The notes below the pieces were generated by a model, which was not told where the DNA came from, ran no database searches, and saw nothing but the letters and a program-made list of their open reading frames with translations. A stretch of DNA of 64,000 nt from Rhodopirellula bahusiensis (GTDB lineage: Bacteria > Planctomycetota > Planctomycetia > Pirellulales > Pirellulaceae): the NCBI RefSeq assembly GCF_002727185.1, contig NZ_NIZW01000008.1, positions 62,001 through 126,000 of the forward strand. Reading direction: 5' to 3'. Shown here in pieces: positions 42,973-52,840 of the stretch (positions are counted from its first letter, which is position 1; every line of letters starts with the position of its first letter). The translations under genes were made by a program, and so were the position numbers.

Positions 42973-43335
42973 ATGAGAAATTGGAAAACTTGTGCGATCG
43001 CAGTGGTGGCGGTTACCGCGATCACGTTCGTTGGTCCTTCAACGGCTCGCGCCGACCACCATGGGCATTTCGGTGGCCACGGACATGTGGGTGGACATCA
43101 TGGGCATTTCGGCGGTCATCATGTCGGTCATCACGGTGGATTCGGGCACCACGGAGGCGTGCAAGCTCTGCGTCCGGCGTTGCCATCGTATTCGTCGGGT
43201 TACTACGGTTACGGCGGTGGCTATTATGGCGGTGTTGGCACGTACGGAGTCCCGTTACAGCGAAGCTATCGAGTGGTTCAACCTCAGGTGCGACATCATC
43301 GCTGGCACCCGGGGCACTACCTATTCCATCATTAA
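42973..43335 (+). CDS. Exported His/Gly-rich protein
   Basis: 120 residues: signal peptide to STARA, then DHHGHFGGHGHVGGHHGHFG and similar (about 28-62), a Tyr/Gly segment (YYGYGGGYYGG) and the end RHHRWHPGHYLFHH. Many His and no Cys suggest binding of borderline metals such as Ni, Zn or Cu(II). The composition resembles many small exported planctomycete proteins. Confidence 0.75.
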   Translation: MRNWKTCAIAVVAVTAITFVGPSTARADHHGHFGGHGHVGGHHGHFGGHHVGHHGGFGHHGGVQALRPALPSYSSGYYGYGGGYYGGVGTYGVPLQRSYRVVQPQVRHHRWHPGHYLFHH

Positions 43336-43378
43336 TAACAGGACGTATTTCGACGCGCGTCGCGACGATTGATCAAGG

Positions 43379-45772
43379 ATGAAGCATGGAGCAAACAAGT
43401 CGATTCATCGCACCACGACGCTGCTGTATGGGTTGTTCCTGATTTCGGGAGCGACGACGCTGGTCTACGAAATTTCCTGGACCCGGCAGGCGGGGTTATT
43501 GTTCGGTCACACGGTGTTGGCTGGCAGCGTGGTGTTGGCGAGTTTGTTCTTCGGGCTTGCGATTGGATACGGCGTCGGTAGTCGGCTTTGTCAATTCGGA
43601 CGTCCGCTGCGGTGGTTCGGCGGGTGTGAAATCATGGCGGCGGTTTGGGTGCTGCTTGTGCCATCGTTGTTCGACGCGCTGCAGTCGCCGGTGGTGCTTC
43701 GGTGGATGAACGGCGAGAGTCAGGCGTGGCAATGGTTCAGCCGCGCCGGTATCGGCATCACGATCTTTTTGCCCGCCACGATTGCACTCGGTGCGACGTT
43801 GCCATTGATGTCGCAAGCATTGACGCGCGTATTAGGCAATCCGTCGCGTAGCGCGGCGATTGGTTACGCTTGGAATACCGCCGGAGCGATGGCGGGAACA
43901 CTGATTTGCACCTATCTGTTGCTGGTTCGAGTTGGCGTTAGCCGCAGTAGCTTCTGGGCGGCGGGCGTCGGAATCGGAATCGGTGTGCTTGCGATTGGTC
44001 TATCGCGGCGTGATGGTATGCCACCACTAAACCCTATCGGCGGCTCGGTGAAGGGGAGCCGCTCGGCGGGTCCGATTACGATGATGACGGTTGCGGGGCT
44101 GAGCGGCTTCATCACGTTGGCGCTCGAAATTCTTTACACGCGGCTCTTTTCACTGGTCTTTCATAACAGCACTTACACGTTCGGCAATGTTGTGGCGGTG
44201 TTCTTGCTGTCGCTGGCGTTGGGTTCGGCGATCGTCGCAAGGTTGGTCAGGCGAGTACGAGCGGAGACGATTCTGTTTTGGTGTGGCGTCTTCGGTGCGA
44301 TCACTTGTTGCGTTACTTTGGCGTTGTTCGTCAATGTGACGAGGCTTGGTTATTATACGGCCGGTGACTCGTTCGTCGAACATTTGCTTCGCGGCTTTGC
44401 AATGGTGCTCGGTTTCATCGTTGTCCCCGTGACCGTTTGCGGGATGATCTTCCCTGCGACGTGGCAAGTTTTGAGCGATCGAGAGGCGACCGGGCGAGTC
44501 ATCGGAACCTTGGCGATGGGCAACGCGATCGGAGCGGCGTTGGGGTCGCTTTCGGCCAGCTTCATTTTGCTGCCTACGATCGGATTATGGGGCGGATTTT
44601 TGACCGCGTCGGTGCTGTTGATCGCCGTGTCGATTTTGGCTTGGCCTCGGCGGCAACGATATTCGAGCGCGGCCGCATTGACGATCGGCGGGTTGTGCAT
44701 CGCGATGACTGCGGTGGCGATGCCGTCTTGGTCGATGCTGGGGCGTGATTCCGACGAAGTTTTCATGACGCGGCGAGAGTCTGCTTATGGCTGGATCGAC
44801 GTAACTCGCAGCAAAGAGCGCGATGCTTGGTACATCCGCCAGAATCTACACTACCGGCTCGGTGGCACCGGTGGAGATGCGATGCGGGAGCGGCGGCAAG
44901 CGAGGTTGCCGATGTTGTTGCATCCCGATCCGCAGGAGGTTCTGTTTCTCGGCATGGGCACCGGCGTCACCGCCGCTGGAGCGATTCATCATCAGGAAAC
45001 CGAGCGGATTGAAATTGTCGAATTAATAGCCGATGTGACCGCTGCTGCACGGGAACTCGGCCATCGAAACGACCACGTCTTGGACAATGATCGCGTGCAT
45101 GTGACGACGGATGATGCAAGGCATTTTCTATTGGGAACGGAACAGCGGTTTGATGTGATCGTTTCGGACTTGTTTGTGCCGTGGGAAAGTCAGACCGGGT
45201 ACCTTTACACTCGCGAGCACTACGTTGCCGCGGCCGAGCATTTGAACGACGATGGACTGTTTTGCCTCTGGCTGCCGGTTTATCAGATGGGGCAGCGTGA
45301 GTTCACAATGATTGCCGACACGTTTGCGACCGTCTTCCCCGAGACCAGTTTGTGGTGGGGAAAGTTGGACCCGAGCAAACCGATCATTGGGCTCGTCGGT
45401 GCGATGCGACCGATTGAAATCGACGATTCGGCATTGGCGGCACGGCTCGAACGGCTCAACCGACTTCCCGGCGGCAACGATCCACAGGTTGCGAAATTAG
45501 ACGATCTGCGACTTGCAGCGATTGGTGATTGGCCGATCCAAAACGTCGAACTGCTTAATCTGGACGAACATCCAAGGGTCGAATTTTGGACACCACAATC
45601 TTTGATGGCCGGCAAACTACTTCGGGGAGCCTGGTTCGCGAAGTTCTATGATGACGTGCTCGCCAAACTGCCGACGTCGGACGTTTCCATTGATTCGGGC
45701 AGTTTCTTGGGCGACGCTGCCGAAGTCCAAGAAGGTCGGCAAACGCAGCGTTTTCTATTGTTCGGACAGTAA
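43379..45772 (+). CDS. Fused membrane transporter / spermidine-synthase-like protein
   Basis: 797 residues. The first half (about 12-450) has ten or more hydrophobic helices, beginning LLYGLFLISGATTLVYEISW. The C-terminal half (from about 465) is a Rossmann methyltransferase-like spermidine synthase domain: VLFLGMGTGVTAAGA, IEIVELIADVTAAARE, VHVTTDDARHFLLGTEQRFDVIVSDLF and YTREHYVAAAEHL. The enzyme core suggests aminopropyl transfer, or a related reaction, to a substrate moved by the membrane part. Its link to metals is not clear. Confidence 0.85.
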   Translation: MKHGANKSIHRTTTLLYGLFLISGATTLVYEISWTRQAGLLFGHTVLAGSVVLASLFFGLAIGYGVGSRLCQFGRPLRWFGGCEIMAAVWVLLVPSLFDALQSPVVLRWMNGESQAWQWFSRAGIGITIFLPATIALGATLPLMSQALTRVLGNPSRSAAIGYAWNTAGAMAGTLICTYLLLVRVGVSRSSFWAAGVGIGIGVLAIGLSRRDGMPPLNPIGGSVKGSRSAGPITMMTVAGLSGFITLALEILYTRLFSLVFHNSTYTFGNVVAVFLLSLALGSAIVARLVRRVRAETILFWCGVFGAITCCVTLALFVNVTRLGYYTAGDSFVEHLLRGFAMVLGFIVVPVTVCGMIFPATWQVLSDREATGRVIGTLAMGNAIGAALGSLSASFILLPTIGLWGGFLTASVLLIAVSILAWPRRQRYSSAAALTIGGLCIAMTAVAMPSWSMLGRDSDEVFMTRRESAYGWIDVTRSKERDAWYIRQNLHYRLGGTGGDAMRERRQARLPMLLHPDPQEVLFLGMGTGVTAAGAIHHQETERIEIVELIADVTAAARELGHRNDHVLDNDRVHVTTDDARHFLLGTEQRFDVIVSDLFVPWESQTGYLYTREHYVAAAEHLNDDGLFCLWLPVYQMGQREFTMIADTFATVFPETSLWWGKLDPSKPIIGLVGAMRPIEIDDSALAARLERLNRLPGGNDPQVAKLDDLRLAAIGDWPIQNVELLNLDEHPRVEFWTPQSLMAGKLLRGAWFAKFYDDVLAKLPTSDVSIDSGSFLGDAAEVQEGRQTQRFLLFGQ

Positions 45773-45787
45773 GAAAGCCCAAGTTTG

Positions 45788-45807
45788 ATGATCGGATGAC
45801 CGATCAT
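45788..45807 (+). terminator. 8-bp perfect stem-loop between genes
   Basis: Arms atgatcgg (45788-45795) and ccgatcat (45800-45807) enclose a 4-base loop. It lies 15 bp after the stop of the transporter/synthase gene and 40 bp before the Cys-rich gene. There is no T run after it, so it may be an operator rather than a terminator. Confidence 0.45.
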
Positions 45808-45847
45808 TGGTCTAGTCACAGACTTTTGTTCTAAGTAAAATCCGGCA

Positions 45848-46237
45848 ATGTTCCGCTTCACTCTCACCATCGTATTGCTCGTCAGCTTGCTGGCTTGCCC
45901 GATTCGCTGTCTCGCCTGTCAGGCGAACAACTGCGGTGGTGACGTCCAGAAGTCCGCGTCGTGCGAATGCTGTTCGCACGATGCATCATCGCCTGAATCG
46001 CCTCCGTCGGGAGAATGCGATTGTCAAGATTGTCTATGTGATGGTGCAGTCGTTGAAGCTGGCGTCCAATCGCCAAGTCTCACGACAGTTTTCGTGGGAT
46101 TCATTCCCGCGTCACTTCAGCCGGCAGGTTGTCTGTCGTCGATGCTTTCTGCTGCTGAGCATCAGCGGCTGAAGTCACCGAGTCCATTTTTCTGTGGCCG
46201 AAGTGCGCGCATTGCGTACCAGTCCTGGCTGATCTAG
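45848..46237 (+). CDS. Small exported Cys-rich protein with QSWLI tail (family member 3)
   Basis: 129 residues, most similar in layout to the 26911 product: MFRFTLTIVLLVSLLACPIRC leader, CQANNCGGD, CECCSHD, GECDCQDCLCD and the tail CGRSARIAYQSWLI. Member 1 ends GRSVRVAHSSWLL; the match of GRS-R-A--SWL shows homology. It heads the block with an exported HMA protein and the ABC efflux operon. Confidence 0.72.
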   Translation: MFRFTLTIVLLVSLLACPIRCLACQANNCGGDVQKSASCECCSHDASSPESPPSGECDCQDCLCDGAVVEAGVQSPSLTTVFVGFIPASLQPAGCLSSMLSAAEHQRLKSPSPFFCGRSARIAYQSWLI

Positions 46238-46409
46238 ACGGATCATTCTCTTCGCAGGCGGGCTGAGTGAACGCACTCGGCCTCTGACGAAGATCGACTC
46301 TTTCTCCGTCTCTCTGTTTTGAATCTTTCATGGCTCGAAGTCTGCGCGCGACGTTCGCGCGTGATTGGGTCGTGTTGTCCGTGTGTGCCTTTCCAAAAGG
46401 AGTTTTGGC

Positions 46410-46760
46410 ATGTTGAGTTTGTCCCGAAGAACCGGCCTCGTCGCCGGGGTCGTATTGATGGTCGCCTCTGTTTTGACGGCCTCGGTCGCGTCGAGTGCCG
46501 AGCGAGAAAAAACGAACACCGTGATGACGGTGGGCGAGATGTGTGGCGGTTGTGTGAAGAAGATCACCAAGCGTTTTGATGGTGTGGAAGGAATCGCCAA
46601 GGTGCAGTGCAGCATCGAAAAGCAATCCGTCACGTTGACCCCCAAAGACCGCGTTCGGCTCAGCCCGAAAGGTATCTGGGAGATCATGGAGAGCATCGGC
46701 AAAACGCCGACGAAGATGGTCACGCCAGAGGGGACTTTTACTTCCAAGCCGAAGAAATGA
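46410..46760 (+). CDS. Exported HMA-type metallochaperone 2
   Basis: 116 residues from ATG 46410 with aaaaggag upstream. Signal peptide to VASSA, then an HMA domain VMTVGEMCGGCVKKITKRF (CxxC at about 45-48), VEGIAKVQCSIEKQSVTL and the tail PEGTFTSKPKK, nearly the same as in the 33286 product. An extra Cys sits in the second strand. It precedes the ABC efflux operon, so it may pass Cu to that system. Confidence 0.85.
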   Translation: MLSLSRRTGLVAGVVLMVASVLTASVASSAEREKTNTVMTVGEMCGGCVKKITKRFDGVEGIAKVQCSIEKQSVTLTPKDRVRLSPKGIWEIMESIGKTPTKMVTPEGTFTSKPKK

Positions 46761-46775
46761 GGAATAGAGAATAGG

Positions 46776-46815
46776 GAATGAGGAATGGCAGTTGAGAAAA
46801 CGACATTCCTCATTC
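46776..46815. repeat. 12-bp perfect stem-loop in purine-rich intergenic DNA
   Basis: gaatgaggaatg (46776-46787) pairs with cattcctcattc (46804-46815). The left arm begins with gggaatgaggaat (46774-46786), which recurs at 48026-48038. It lies between the HMA gene and the first ABC permease gene. Confidence 0.7.
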
Positions 46816-46861
46816 CTCGCTTTCAAATCTTCACTCTTCAATCTCAAATCTCCAATTAAAC

Positions 46862-48016
46862 ATGCTTCTTCCCTGGGAATACGGTGTTCGTAATTTGGCT
46901 CGGCGGCCGATGCGGACGGCATTGACGCTCGTTGCGTTGGCAACGGTGGTGATGCTGGTCTTTGTCGTCGTCGGGTTCATCCGTGGTTTGGAGCAGTCGT
47001 TGACTGTGAGCGGAGATGAAGATGTCGTCTTGGTGTACTCCGTGAACTCGGAAGAGAACATCGAAAACTCGTCAATCGCCGCGCGGACTCCGTCTTTATT
47101 GACCGCCAGTTTGGACGGAGCCGTGAAGCGATTCGGGATCACGAACGTTTCGCCGGAGTTGTATTTGGGGACACGAGTGAAGACCAATGATGGCGACGGA
47201 GGTTTGGGGCTGGTCCGTGGCGTGACGTTGTCCGCTCCGCTGGTTCGCCGCCGCGTCAAGTTGATTGACGGGGATTGGCCAGGCGAAGGCGAGGTCATGG
47301 TGGGAAGGCTCGCGGCGGCCAAACTCGGTAGTTCGGACGATGCGATGGCGATCGGCCAGAGCGTTGAATTTGAAGGTCGCCAGTGGCAGATCAGCGGACG
47401 GTTTGCTGCAGGCGGTGCGGCCTACGAATCTGAAATCTGGTGCAAGCTCGGCGACTTTCAGACAGCTACCAAGAGACAAGATTTAAGCCTGGTGGCGATG
47501 TTGTTGTCGCCCCAAAGTTCGGCAGCCGAGGTCGAGTTGTTCTGCAAGGAACGCACCGACCTTGAGTTGCGAGCGAACCGAGAAACGGATTACTACGCAT
47601 CGCTTCAACAGCACTACAAACCGGTGCGTTTGTTGGCGTGGTTCGTTGTTGTGCTGGTTTCGGGTGCCGGCATTTTTGCCGGATTGAACATGATGTACGG
47701 CGCGGTGGCTGGACGGATTCGCGAAATTGCGACGTTGCAAGCGGTCGGATATCGCCGTCGAGCGATCTTGATCAGTTTGGTTCAAGAAGGCGTTTTGTTG
47801 GCGGCAGCGGGATCGTTGCTGTCTGGCGTGATCGCACTGACGATGCTCAATGGCATGGCGGTGCGATTCACGATGGGTGCGTTCACGATACGCATCGACA
47901 GCGTGGCAATCCTAATCGGTTGCGGCGTTGGGTTGTTGTTGGGCGTCTTGGGTGCGTTACCCCCGGCGCTGAAAGCGTTGCGAGCCGAAGTCGCAACGAG
48001 TTTGAAAGCTGTTTGA
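46862..48016 (+). CDS. FtsX/MacB-type ABC permease 1
   Basis: 384 residues with an N-terminal helix ([20 protein letters not shown]), a large extracytoplasmic domain (about 55-255) and three C-terminal helices ([57 protein letters not shown]). The coupling segment [20 protein letters not shown] is typical. Pairs with the permease encoded at 50995 and the ATPase at 50206 to move a substrate from the outer leaflet or periplasm, in tripartite efflux with the HlyD adaptor. Confidence 0.88.
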   Translation: MLLPWEYGVRNLARRPMRTALTLVALATVVMLVFVVVGFIRGLEQSLTVSGDEDVVLVYSVNSEENIENSSIAARTPSLLTASLDGAVKRFGITNVSPELYLGTRVKTNDGDGGLGLVRGVTLSAPLVRRRVKLIDGDWPGEGEVMVGRLAAAKLGSSDDAMAIGQSVEFEGRQWQISGRFAAGGAAYESEIWCKLGDFQTATKRQDLSLVAMLLSPQSSAAEVELFCKERTDLELRANRETDYYASLQQHYKPVRLLAWFVVVLVSGAGIFAGLNMMYGAVAGRIREIATLQAVGYRRRAILISLVQEGVLLAAAGSLLSGVIALTMLNGMAVRFTMGAFTIRIDSVAILIGCGVGLLLGVLGALPPALKALRAEVATSLKAV

Positions 48017-48025
48017 ATAAAAATA

Positions 48026-48087
48026 GGGAATGAGGAATAGAGAATGAGGAACGTGTTTCATTCTCGATTTCTCTATTCCTCATTCCC
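48026..48087. repeat. 17-bp perfect stem-loop, related to that at 46776
   Basis: Left arm 48026-48042 (gggaatgaggaatagag) is exactly complementary to 48071-48087, with a 28-base loop. The first 13 bases repeat those at 46774-46786. It lies between the permease and lipoprotein genes of the same operon, so it may set relative expression or mRNA stability. Confidence 0.75.
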
Positions 48088-48115
48088 AATTCCCCATTTC
48101 TCTTGGAGATTAAGA

Positions 48116-48646
48116 ATGAAATCGACTATTTACATTGGCCTGTCGTTGTTGGTCCTGCTGGCGATTGGTTGCAAAGATGGAACCGGAGTTGCAGAGGGGC
48201 CGAGTCACAATCGGTATGATTTGGACTCTGGAAAGACGCAGTATGAAGCTGAAACGGAACCAGCTGGTGCGATGCCGGTTGGTGAAGCTCGCGAGAAAAC
48301 CGAAGACGGCAAAGACGTCACACTCGTCGGCTTGATTGGCGGTTCGAGCGAGCCGTTCGTTAAAGGGCTTGCCGCGTTCACGATAGTTGATCCCAAAGTT
48401 CCGTACTGTGCGTCTGAGGAAGGATGCCCGACGCCGTGGGATTACTGCTGCGAAACCGACGCGGTCAAGCAGAATATCGCGACCGTAAAGATCGTCGATG
48501 ACTCTGGCAAACCGGTGACGCAGGATGCTCGTGAGTTTTTGAATGTCAAAGAGTTGTCGACGGTCGTTGTCAAAGGCAAAGCTCGGCGCGACGAACAAGG
48601 CAATCTGACCGTTGCGGCAAGTAAGATTTTCGTAAAGAAGGACTAG
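48116..48646 (+). CDS. Lipoprotein of the ABC efflux operon
   Basis: 176 residues from ATG 48116, with ggag at 48105-48108. Lipoprotein signal MKSTIYIGLSLLVLLAIGC, a charged linker, then an OB-like strand-rich domain: KDVTLVGLIGGSSEPF, AAFTIVDPKVPYCASEEGC, a CPTPWDYCC segment and VVVKGKARRDEQGNLTVAA. The Cys cluster may bind metal. Text of this type (TLVG.IGG...FTI.D..L..C....C..PWDYCC) occurs in planctomycete lipoproteins next to efflux systems, as far as I recall. Confidence 0.75.
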   Translation: MKSTIYIGLSLLVLLAIGCKDGTGVAEGPSHNRYDLDSGKTQYEAETEPAGAMPVGEAREKTEDGKDVTLVGLIGGSSEPFVKGLAAFTIVDPKVPYCASEEGCPTPWDYCCETDAVKQNIATVKIVDDSGKPVTQDAREFLNVKELSTVVVKGKARRDEQGNLTVAASKIFVKKD

Positions 48647-48648
48647 CC

Positions 48649-50205
48649 ATGAGCGCTCCCCTCGATCTCAGTCAACTGGCTCTCGACCGCGCGCCCGCGA
48701 GCGAGTCGGCGGCGACGAAGCCGCGCCGCAAGCGTTGGGTCACCCGTTATGTGCTGCCACTAGCAATTATTGTTGGCTTTGTTGGCCTGCTGGCAGCGGC
48801 GGCGGGACGACAGTTGATGCCGCAGCGGTCGGTGACGGTCGTGCCTGTAATTGTCAAGCGAGCGGAGGTGCAGCAGGCGGGGACCACACTGTTTCAATCG
48901 CCGGGTTGGATTGAACCGCGACCGACGGCGATCAGCGTGGCAGCGTTGACTCCCGGGGTAATCGAAGAGCTGCTGGTAGTCGGCGGACAAACTATCGAAA
49001 AGGACGAACCGATTGCGCGGTTGATCTCCATTGATTCCGAGCTGATGGTCCAGCAGGCCAAAAACTCGCTGGCGATCCGCGAAGGAGAATTGAACCGTGC
49101 GATCGCTGAACGAAACGCTGCGAGGATTCGGATTGACAATCCGGTGCATCTCGAAGTGCCTTTGGCAGACGCCCAAAGCACACTCGCGAAAGCAAAAACG
49201 GAATTGGCGAAATTGCCGTTCTTGATCGAAGCGGCCGAAGCCGAGGTAAAGTTTGCGCACAGCAGCATGGAAGGGAAGCAGGCGGCTGAAAACGCGATTG
49301 CGGGACGGATCGTCCGACAGGCGGAAAGTGAACATGCCGCCGCACATGCGAACATGCAAGAGCTGCGGCAGCGACAACCCAACTTGCAGTCGGAGGTCGA
49401 TACGCTGAAACGGAAAGTGGCCGCCTTGCAACGACAACGCGAGTTGTTGGTCGAAGAGAATCGACAGTTTCAGGAAGCAGAGGCAAAGGTTGAATCTGCC
49501 ATCGCGTTGCGAGACGAAGCGAAACTGCGACTGCGGCAAGCTGAATTGTCTCTGGAGCGAAACGTCGTTCGCGCCCCTATGGACGGACGCGTGTTGCGAC
49601 TGGTCGCTGCGCCGGGCACTCGCGTGATGGGACTGGAGACCACTGCGGGACAAAGCTCCAACACGGTCATTGAGATGTACGATCCCGATCGCCTACAAGT
49701 CCGAGCAGACGTTCGGTTGGAAGACGTGCCGATGGTCACGCCGGGACAGCCAGTGGAAATCGAAACGGCTTCTTCTCCCGCTCCCATCAAAGGCCGTGTC
49801 CTTCAATCGACCAGTTCGGCAAACATTCAAAAGAACACGTTGGAAGTGAAGGTCGAACTGATTGATCCACCTCCCAGCGTCAGTCCCGAAATGTTGGTCA
49901 CGGCAACATTTCTAGCTCCGCAAGTCGAACGATCGGCTAGCGAGGCGACGGAAGCGGAGCGGATGTTTGCACCGAAACAACTGATTGAGTCCGGCGAGTC
50001 CGGTTCATTCGCTTGGGTGGTCGACTCGGACGAAACAGCCCGGCAACGATCAGTAGAAGTCGGCAGCAATGGCTCTGATGGCTTGGTCGAGATCAAGTCG
50101 GGGCTGCGGGTCACGGACAAATTGATTGCCAGCGGGTCGGATGGATTAACACAAGGTAGTCCGGTGCATGTCACCGGCGACGATCAAACAATCGGGATAA
50201 GATAA
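48649..50205 (+). CDS. HlyD-type adaptor of ABC efflux system
   Basis: 518 residues: one membrane helix (about 34-52), lipoyl half LTPGVIEELLVVGGQTIEKDEP, a very long coiled coil (about 125-305), second lipoyl half VVRAPMDGRVLRLVAAPGTR, then barrel and membrane-proximal domains. Two bases separate it from the lipoprotein stop and the ATPase starts right after its stop, so one operon. It would bridge the MacB-like permeases to an outer-membrane channel. Confidence 0.88.
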   Translation: MSAPLDLSQLALDRAPASESAATKPRRKRWVTRYVLPLAIIVGFVGLLAAAAGRQLMPQRSVTVVPVIVKRAEVQQAGTTLFQSPGWIEPRPTAISVAALTPGVIEELLVVGGQTIEKDEPIARLISIDSELMVQQAKNSLAIREGELNRAIAERNAARIRIDNPVHLEVPLADAQSTLAKAKTELAKLPFLIEAAEAEVKFAHSSMEGKQAAENAIAGRIVRQAESEHAAAHANMQELRQRQPNLQSEVDTLKRKVAALQRQRELLVEENRQFQEAEAKVESAIALRDEAKLRLRQAELSLERNVVRAPMDGRVLRLVAAPGTRVMGLETTAGQSSNTVIEMYDPDRLQVRADVRLEDVPMVTPGQPVEIETASSPAPIKGRVLQSTSSANIQKNTLEVKVELIDPPPSVSPEMLVTATFLAPQVERSASEATEAERMFAPKQLIESGESGSFAWVVDSDETARQRSVEVGSNGSDGLVEIKSGLRVTDKLIASGSDGLTQGSPVHVTGDDQTIGIR

Positions 50206-50949
50206 ATGGCACTAGTAGAACTACGTGGCGTTAGCAAAAGCTTCCGCAAAGGCGACGAAACGATCACTCCGCTGGACAACATTGATTTGGACATCGAAGC
50301 GGGCGAGTTTGTGTCATTGATGGGGCCGAGTGGCACGGGCAAAAGCACGCTCTTGAATTTGGTCAGCGGCATTGACCGTCCCGATTCGGGAACGATTACT
50401 GTGGCCGGGACTGAAGTAACGAAACTGTCACGAAGTAAACTGGCTGATTGGCGAGCGGCGAATCTCGGGTACATCTTTCAAACGCATAACTTGATTCCCG
50501 TACTGACCGCTTATGAGAACGTGGAGCTTCCTACGTTGCTCTTGAAGTTATCCACGACGCAACGTCGGCAGCGAGTCGAATTGGCGCTTGAAGCGGTGGG
50601 TCTGAGCGATCGAGCCGATCACTATCCGCGGCAGCTTTCCGGTGGACAGGAACAGCGTGTTGGCATCGCCCGCGCGATCGTCGCTCACCCCAAAGTCGTC
50701 GTCGCCGACGAGCCGACCGGTAGCTTGGATACGGAAACCAGCGAGCAAGTGCAAATTCTGCTGCAACGCCTGAACAAAGAACTCGACATTACCCTGCTGA
50801 TGGTCACGCATGACAGCGATGCCGCAAGGATCGCATCAAGGCAGATGGTTCTGGACCGAGGAAAGTTTTTGGAAAGCGAGAGGGAGAAAGAGAGTCTGCG
50901 AGAGGGGGAGATTGGAAGGCAAAAAGTGAAGGAGTCAGGAGCCGCATAG
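50206..50949 (+). CDS. MacB/LolD-type ABC ATPase
   Basis: 247 residues. Walker [10 protein letters not shown] at 40-48, a Q-loop after [20 protein letters not shown], signature LSGGQEQR near 144, Walker [10 protein letters not shown] at about 165-173 and the switch His in MVTHDSD. It drives the two FtsX-like permeases. The last 20 residues are highly charged and not part of the fold. Confidence 0.93.
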   Translation: MALVELRGVSKSFRKGDETITPLDNIDLDIEAGEFVSLMGPSGTGKSTLLNLVSGIDRPDSGTITVAGTEVTKLSRSKLADWRAANLGYIFQTHNLIPVLTAYENVELPTLLLKLSTTQRRQRVELALEAVGLSDRADHYPRQLSGGQEQRVGIARAIVAHPKVVVADEPTGSLDTETSEQVQILLQRLNKELDITLLMVTHDSDAARIASRQMVLDRGKFLESEREKESLREGEIGRQKVKESGAA

Positions 50950-50994
50950 CAGTTTTACAATCAACAATCTTCAGTCTCCAATCGACAATCAAAA

Positions 50995-52128
50995 ATGTTC
51001 ACTTACGTCCTCAAAACACTCTGGCGACATCGCACGCGAACGCTTCTTACCGTCACCGGTGCGGCGGTCGCGATGTTCGTGTTCTGTTTCGTCGGCTCGG
51101 TCCAGGAAGGATTGCATCGGCTGACAACCGGATCGGACGCCGACCGAAGTTTGATCGTGTTTCAAGAAAATCGTTTCTGTCCAACGACGAGCCGATTGCC
51201 GGAGGATTACTCCCGCAAGATCAAGGAGATTTCCGGCGTTCGCGACGTGATGCCGATTCAGGTTTGGACCAACAACTGTCGCGCGAGTTTGGATATCGTC
51301 GTCTTCAACGGAGCCGATCCACAGCAGATCAAATCGACACGGCCCTTGACTTTGACCGAGGGCAATTGGGAAAGCTTCGCCAAGCAACGTGACGCGGCGA
51401 TTGTCGGTCGCAATGTCGCTCAGCGGCGGGGGCTGAAAACGGGTGACCAGTTCTCCATCGGCGACATTTCCGTGAAGGTTGCCGGCGTTTTTTCTTCGAC
51501 CGTACCATCGGAGGAAAATCTGATTTATACAAGTCTCGCCTTCCTACAATACACACGCGGTCTCGACGCCGCCGGACTGGTCACTCAGCACGAAGTTCTG
51601 CTAACCGACAATGCTGATCCCGATCAGGTCGCCAACGAAATTGACGCCACACTGCGTGCCGGTTCTGTCGCGACAAAGACACGACGCAAAGGAGCGTTCC
51701 AGGCCAGCACGCTTTCGGACCTCGTCGACCTGATTGGTTTCGCTCACTGGCTCGGCTACGCCTGCGTGGGCCTCGTGTTATCACTGGTCGCCACCACCAC
51801 CGTCATGAGTGTCCAGGACCGAATCAAAGAATACGCGGTATTGCAAACCATTGGAGTTCGACCACTGCGGGCGATGCGTCTGGTACTCGCCGAGAGCACG
51901 ATTTTATGCGTCGTCGGCGGTATTGCCGGAACCGCCCTGGCAATGACAGCATTGGCCATCGGAGGATTCGCAATCGGAGCCGAGGGGGCGACGATTGCCT
52001 TTCGCCCTTCCATTGGCTTGGCGGCGACAGGAACGGCTGTGTCATTGGTCGTGGGCGTTGCCGCCGGATTGGCTCCCGCTGTTCAGGCCGCTACGGTCCC
52101 GATCGTCAATGCGCTTCGCCAAACTTGA
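50995..52128 (+). CDS. FtsX/MacB-type ABC permease 2
   Basis: 377 residues with helix [17 protein letters not shown] near the N-terminus, an extracytoplasmic domain (about 45-255) and three C-terminal helices ([62 protein letters not shown]). Distant paralogue of the 46862 product, making a heterodimeric transporter. It is 45 bp after the ATPase gene. Confidence 0.87.
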   Translation: MFTYVLKTLWRHRTRTLLTVTGAAVAMFVFCFVGSVQEGLHRLTTGSDADRSLIVFQENRFCPTTSRLPEDYSRKIKEISGVRDVMPIQVWTNNCRASLDIVVFNGADPQQIKSTRPLTLTEGNWESFAKQRDAAIVGRNVAQRRGLKTGDQFSIGDISVKVAGVFSSTVPSEENLIYTSLAFLQYTRGLDAAGLVTQHEVLLTDNADPDQVANEIDATLRAGSVATKTRRKGAFQASTLSDLVDLIGFAHWLGYACVGLVLSLVATTTVMSVQDRIKEYAVLQTIGVRPLRAMRLVLAESTILCVVGGIAGTALAMTALAIGGFAIGAEGATIAFRPSIGLAATGTAVSLVVGVAAGLAPAVQAATVPIVNALRQT

Positions 52129-52166
52129 TCGGTATTGACTCATTCGCCTTGAAAACGAACAATCGC

Positions 52167-52637
52167 TTGTCCAAGTCCCACCCATTTCGTACTTCCACCA
52201 AGAACGCTGATTTGTTTTCGTCCTGCATCCATCTACTAACACTGATCGCATTCAATGTGCATGCGTTGGTGGGATGTTGCGCGCATCACAATCATACGTC
52301 TCCGCTCGGCGGGCATGACGAGATCGGTTGCCACAGTTCGTTGGAATCTGATCACGATCGCTCGGCGGGTCACGACGAAGACGCAAATCACGAGCACCAC
52401 GATGGCAATCCCTGCGATCATTCGCAGCCATGTGACGAAGGCCGTTGTGTTTTTGTTGATGCAAGACTGGTTCCATTGCAGCTTGACTTGCAGACGAACG
52501 CTTTGGTCGCGTTTGGAACCTCGACCTCGGTCATCCAGCCGCGAGTCGCTCTAGCAACCGACCCCCGCGTCGGATTCAAGTTCCCATTCTTATCCGCTGG
52601 GCAGCGCTGCGCGCTATTTCAATCCTGGCAAATTTAG
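52167..52637 (+). CDS. Small exported Cys/His-rich protein with QSWQI tail (family member 4)
   Basis: No ATG is available at the right place; TTG 52167 gives 156 residues, TTG 52212 gives 141 and a shorter leader. Leader SSCIHLLTLIAFNVHALVGCC, then HHNHTSPLGGHDEIGCHSS, HDEDANHEHHDGNPCDHSQPCDEGRC and the tail SAGQRCALFQSWQI. More His and fewer Cys than members 1-3, but the same plan. It precedes the His-rich repeat protein. Confidence 0.6.
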   Translation: MSKSHPFRTSTKNADLFSSCIHLLTLIAFNVHALVGCCAHHNHTSPLGGHDEIGCHSSLESDHDRSAGHDEDANHEHHDGNPCDHSQPCDEGRCVFVDARLVPLQLDLQTNALVAFGTSTSVIQPRVALATDPRVGFKFPFLSAGQRCALFQSWQI

Positions 52638-52840
52638 CGGCGAGTCTCTCCGCCCCTGATGCGTGACGGCTGATCGCTGCTGCGCGTCGTTCTTTCGGAT
52701 CGCCGACCCATGGTCAGGTTTCTGCGCAGACGTCCTGCGCCCTGCCAAAACGGTCGTGCAGTACGCATTGCTTTCGCAATCGGGCGGAGGCGTGCGCTTT
52801 GAAGAATTGTTTACCAAACCCAATGATAAAGGATTGAAAG

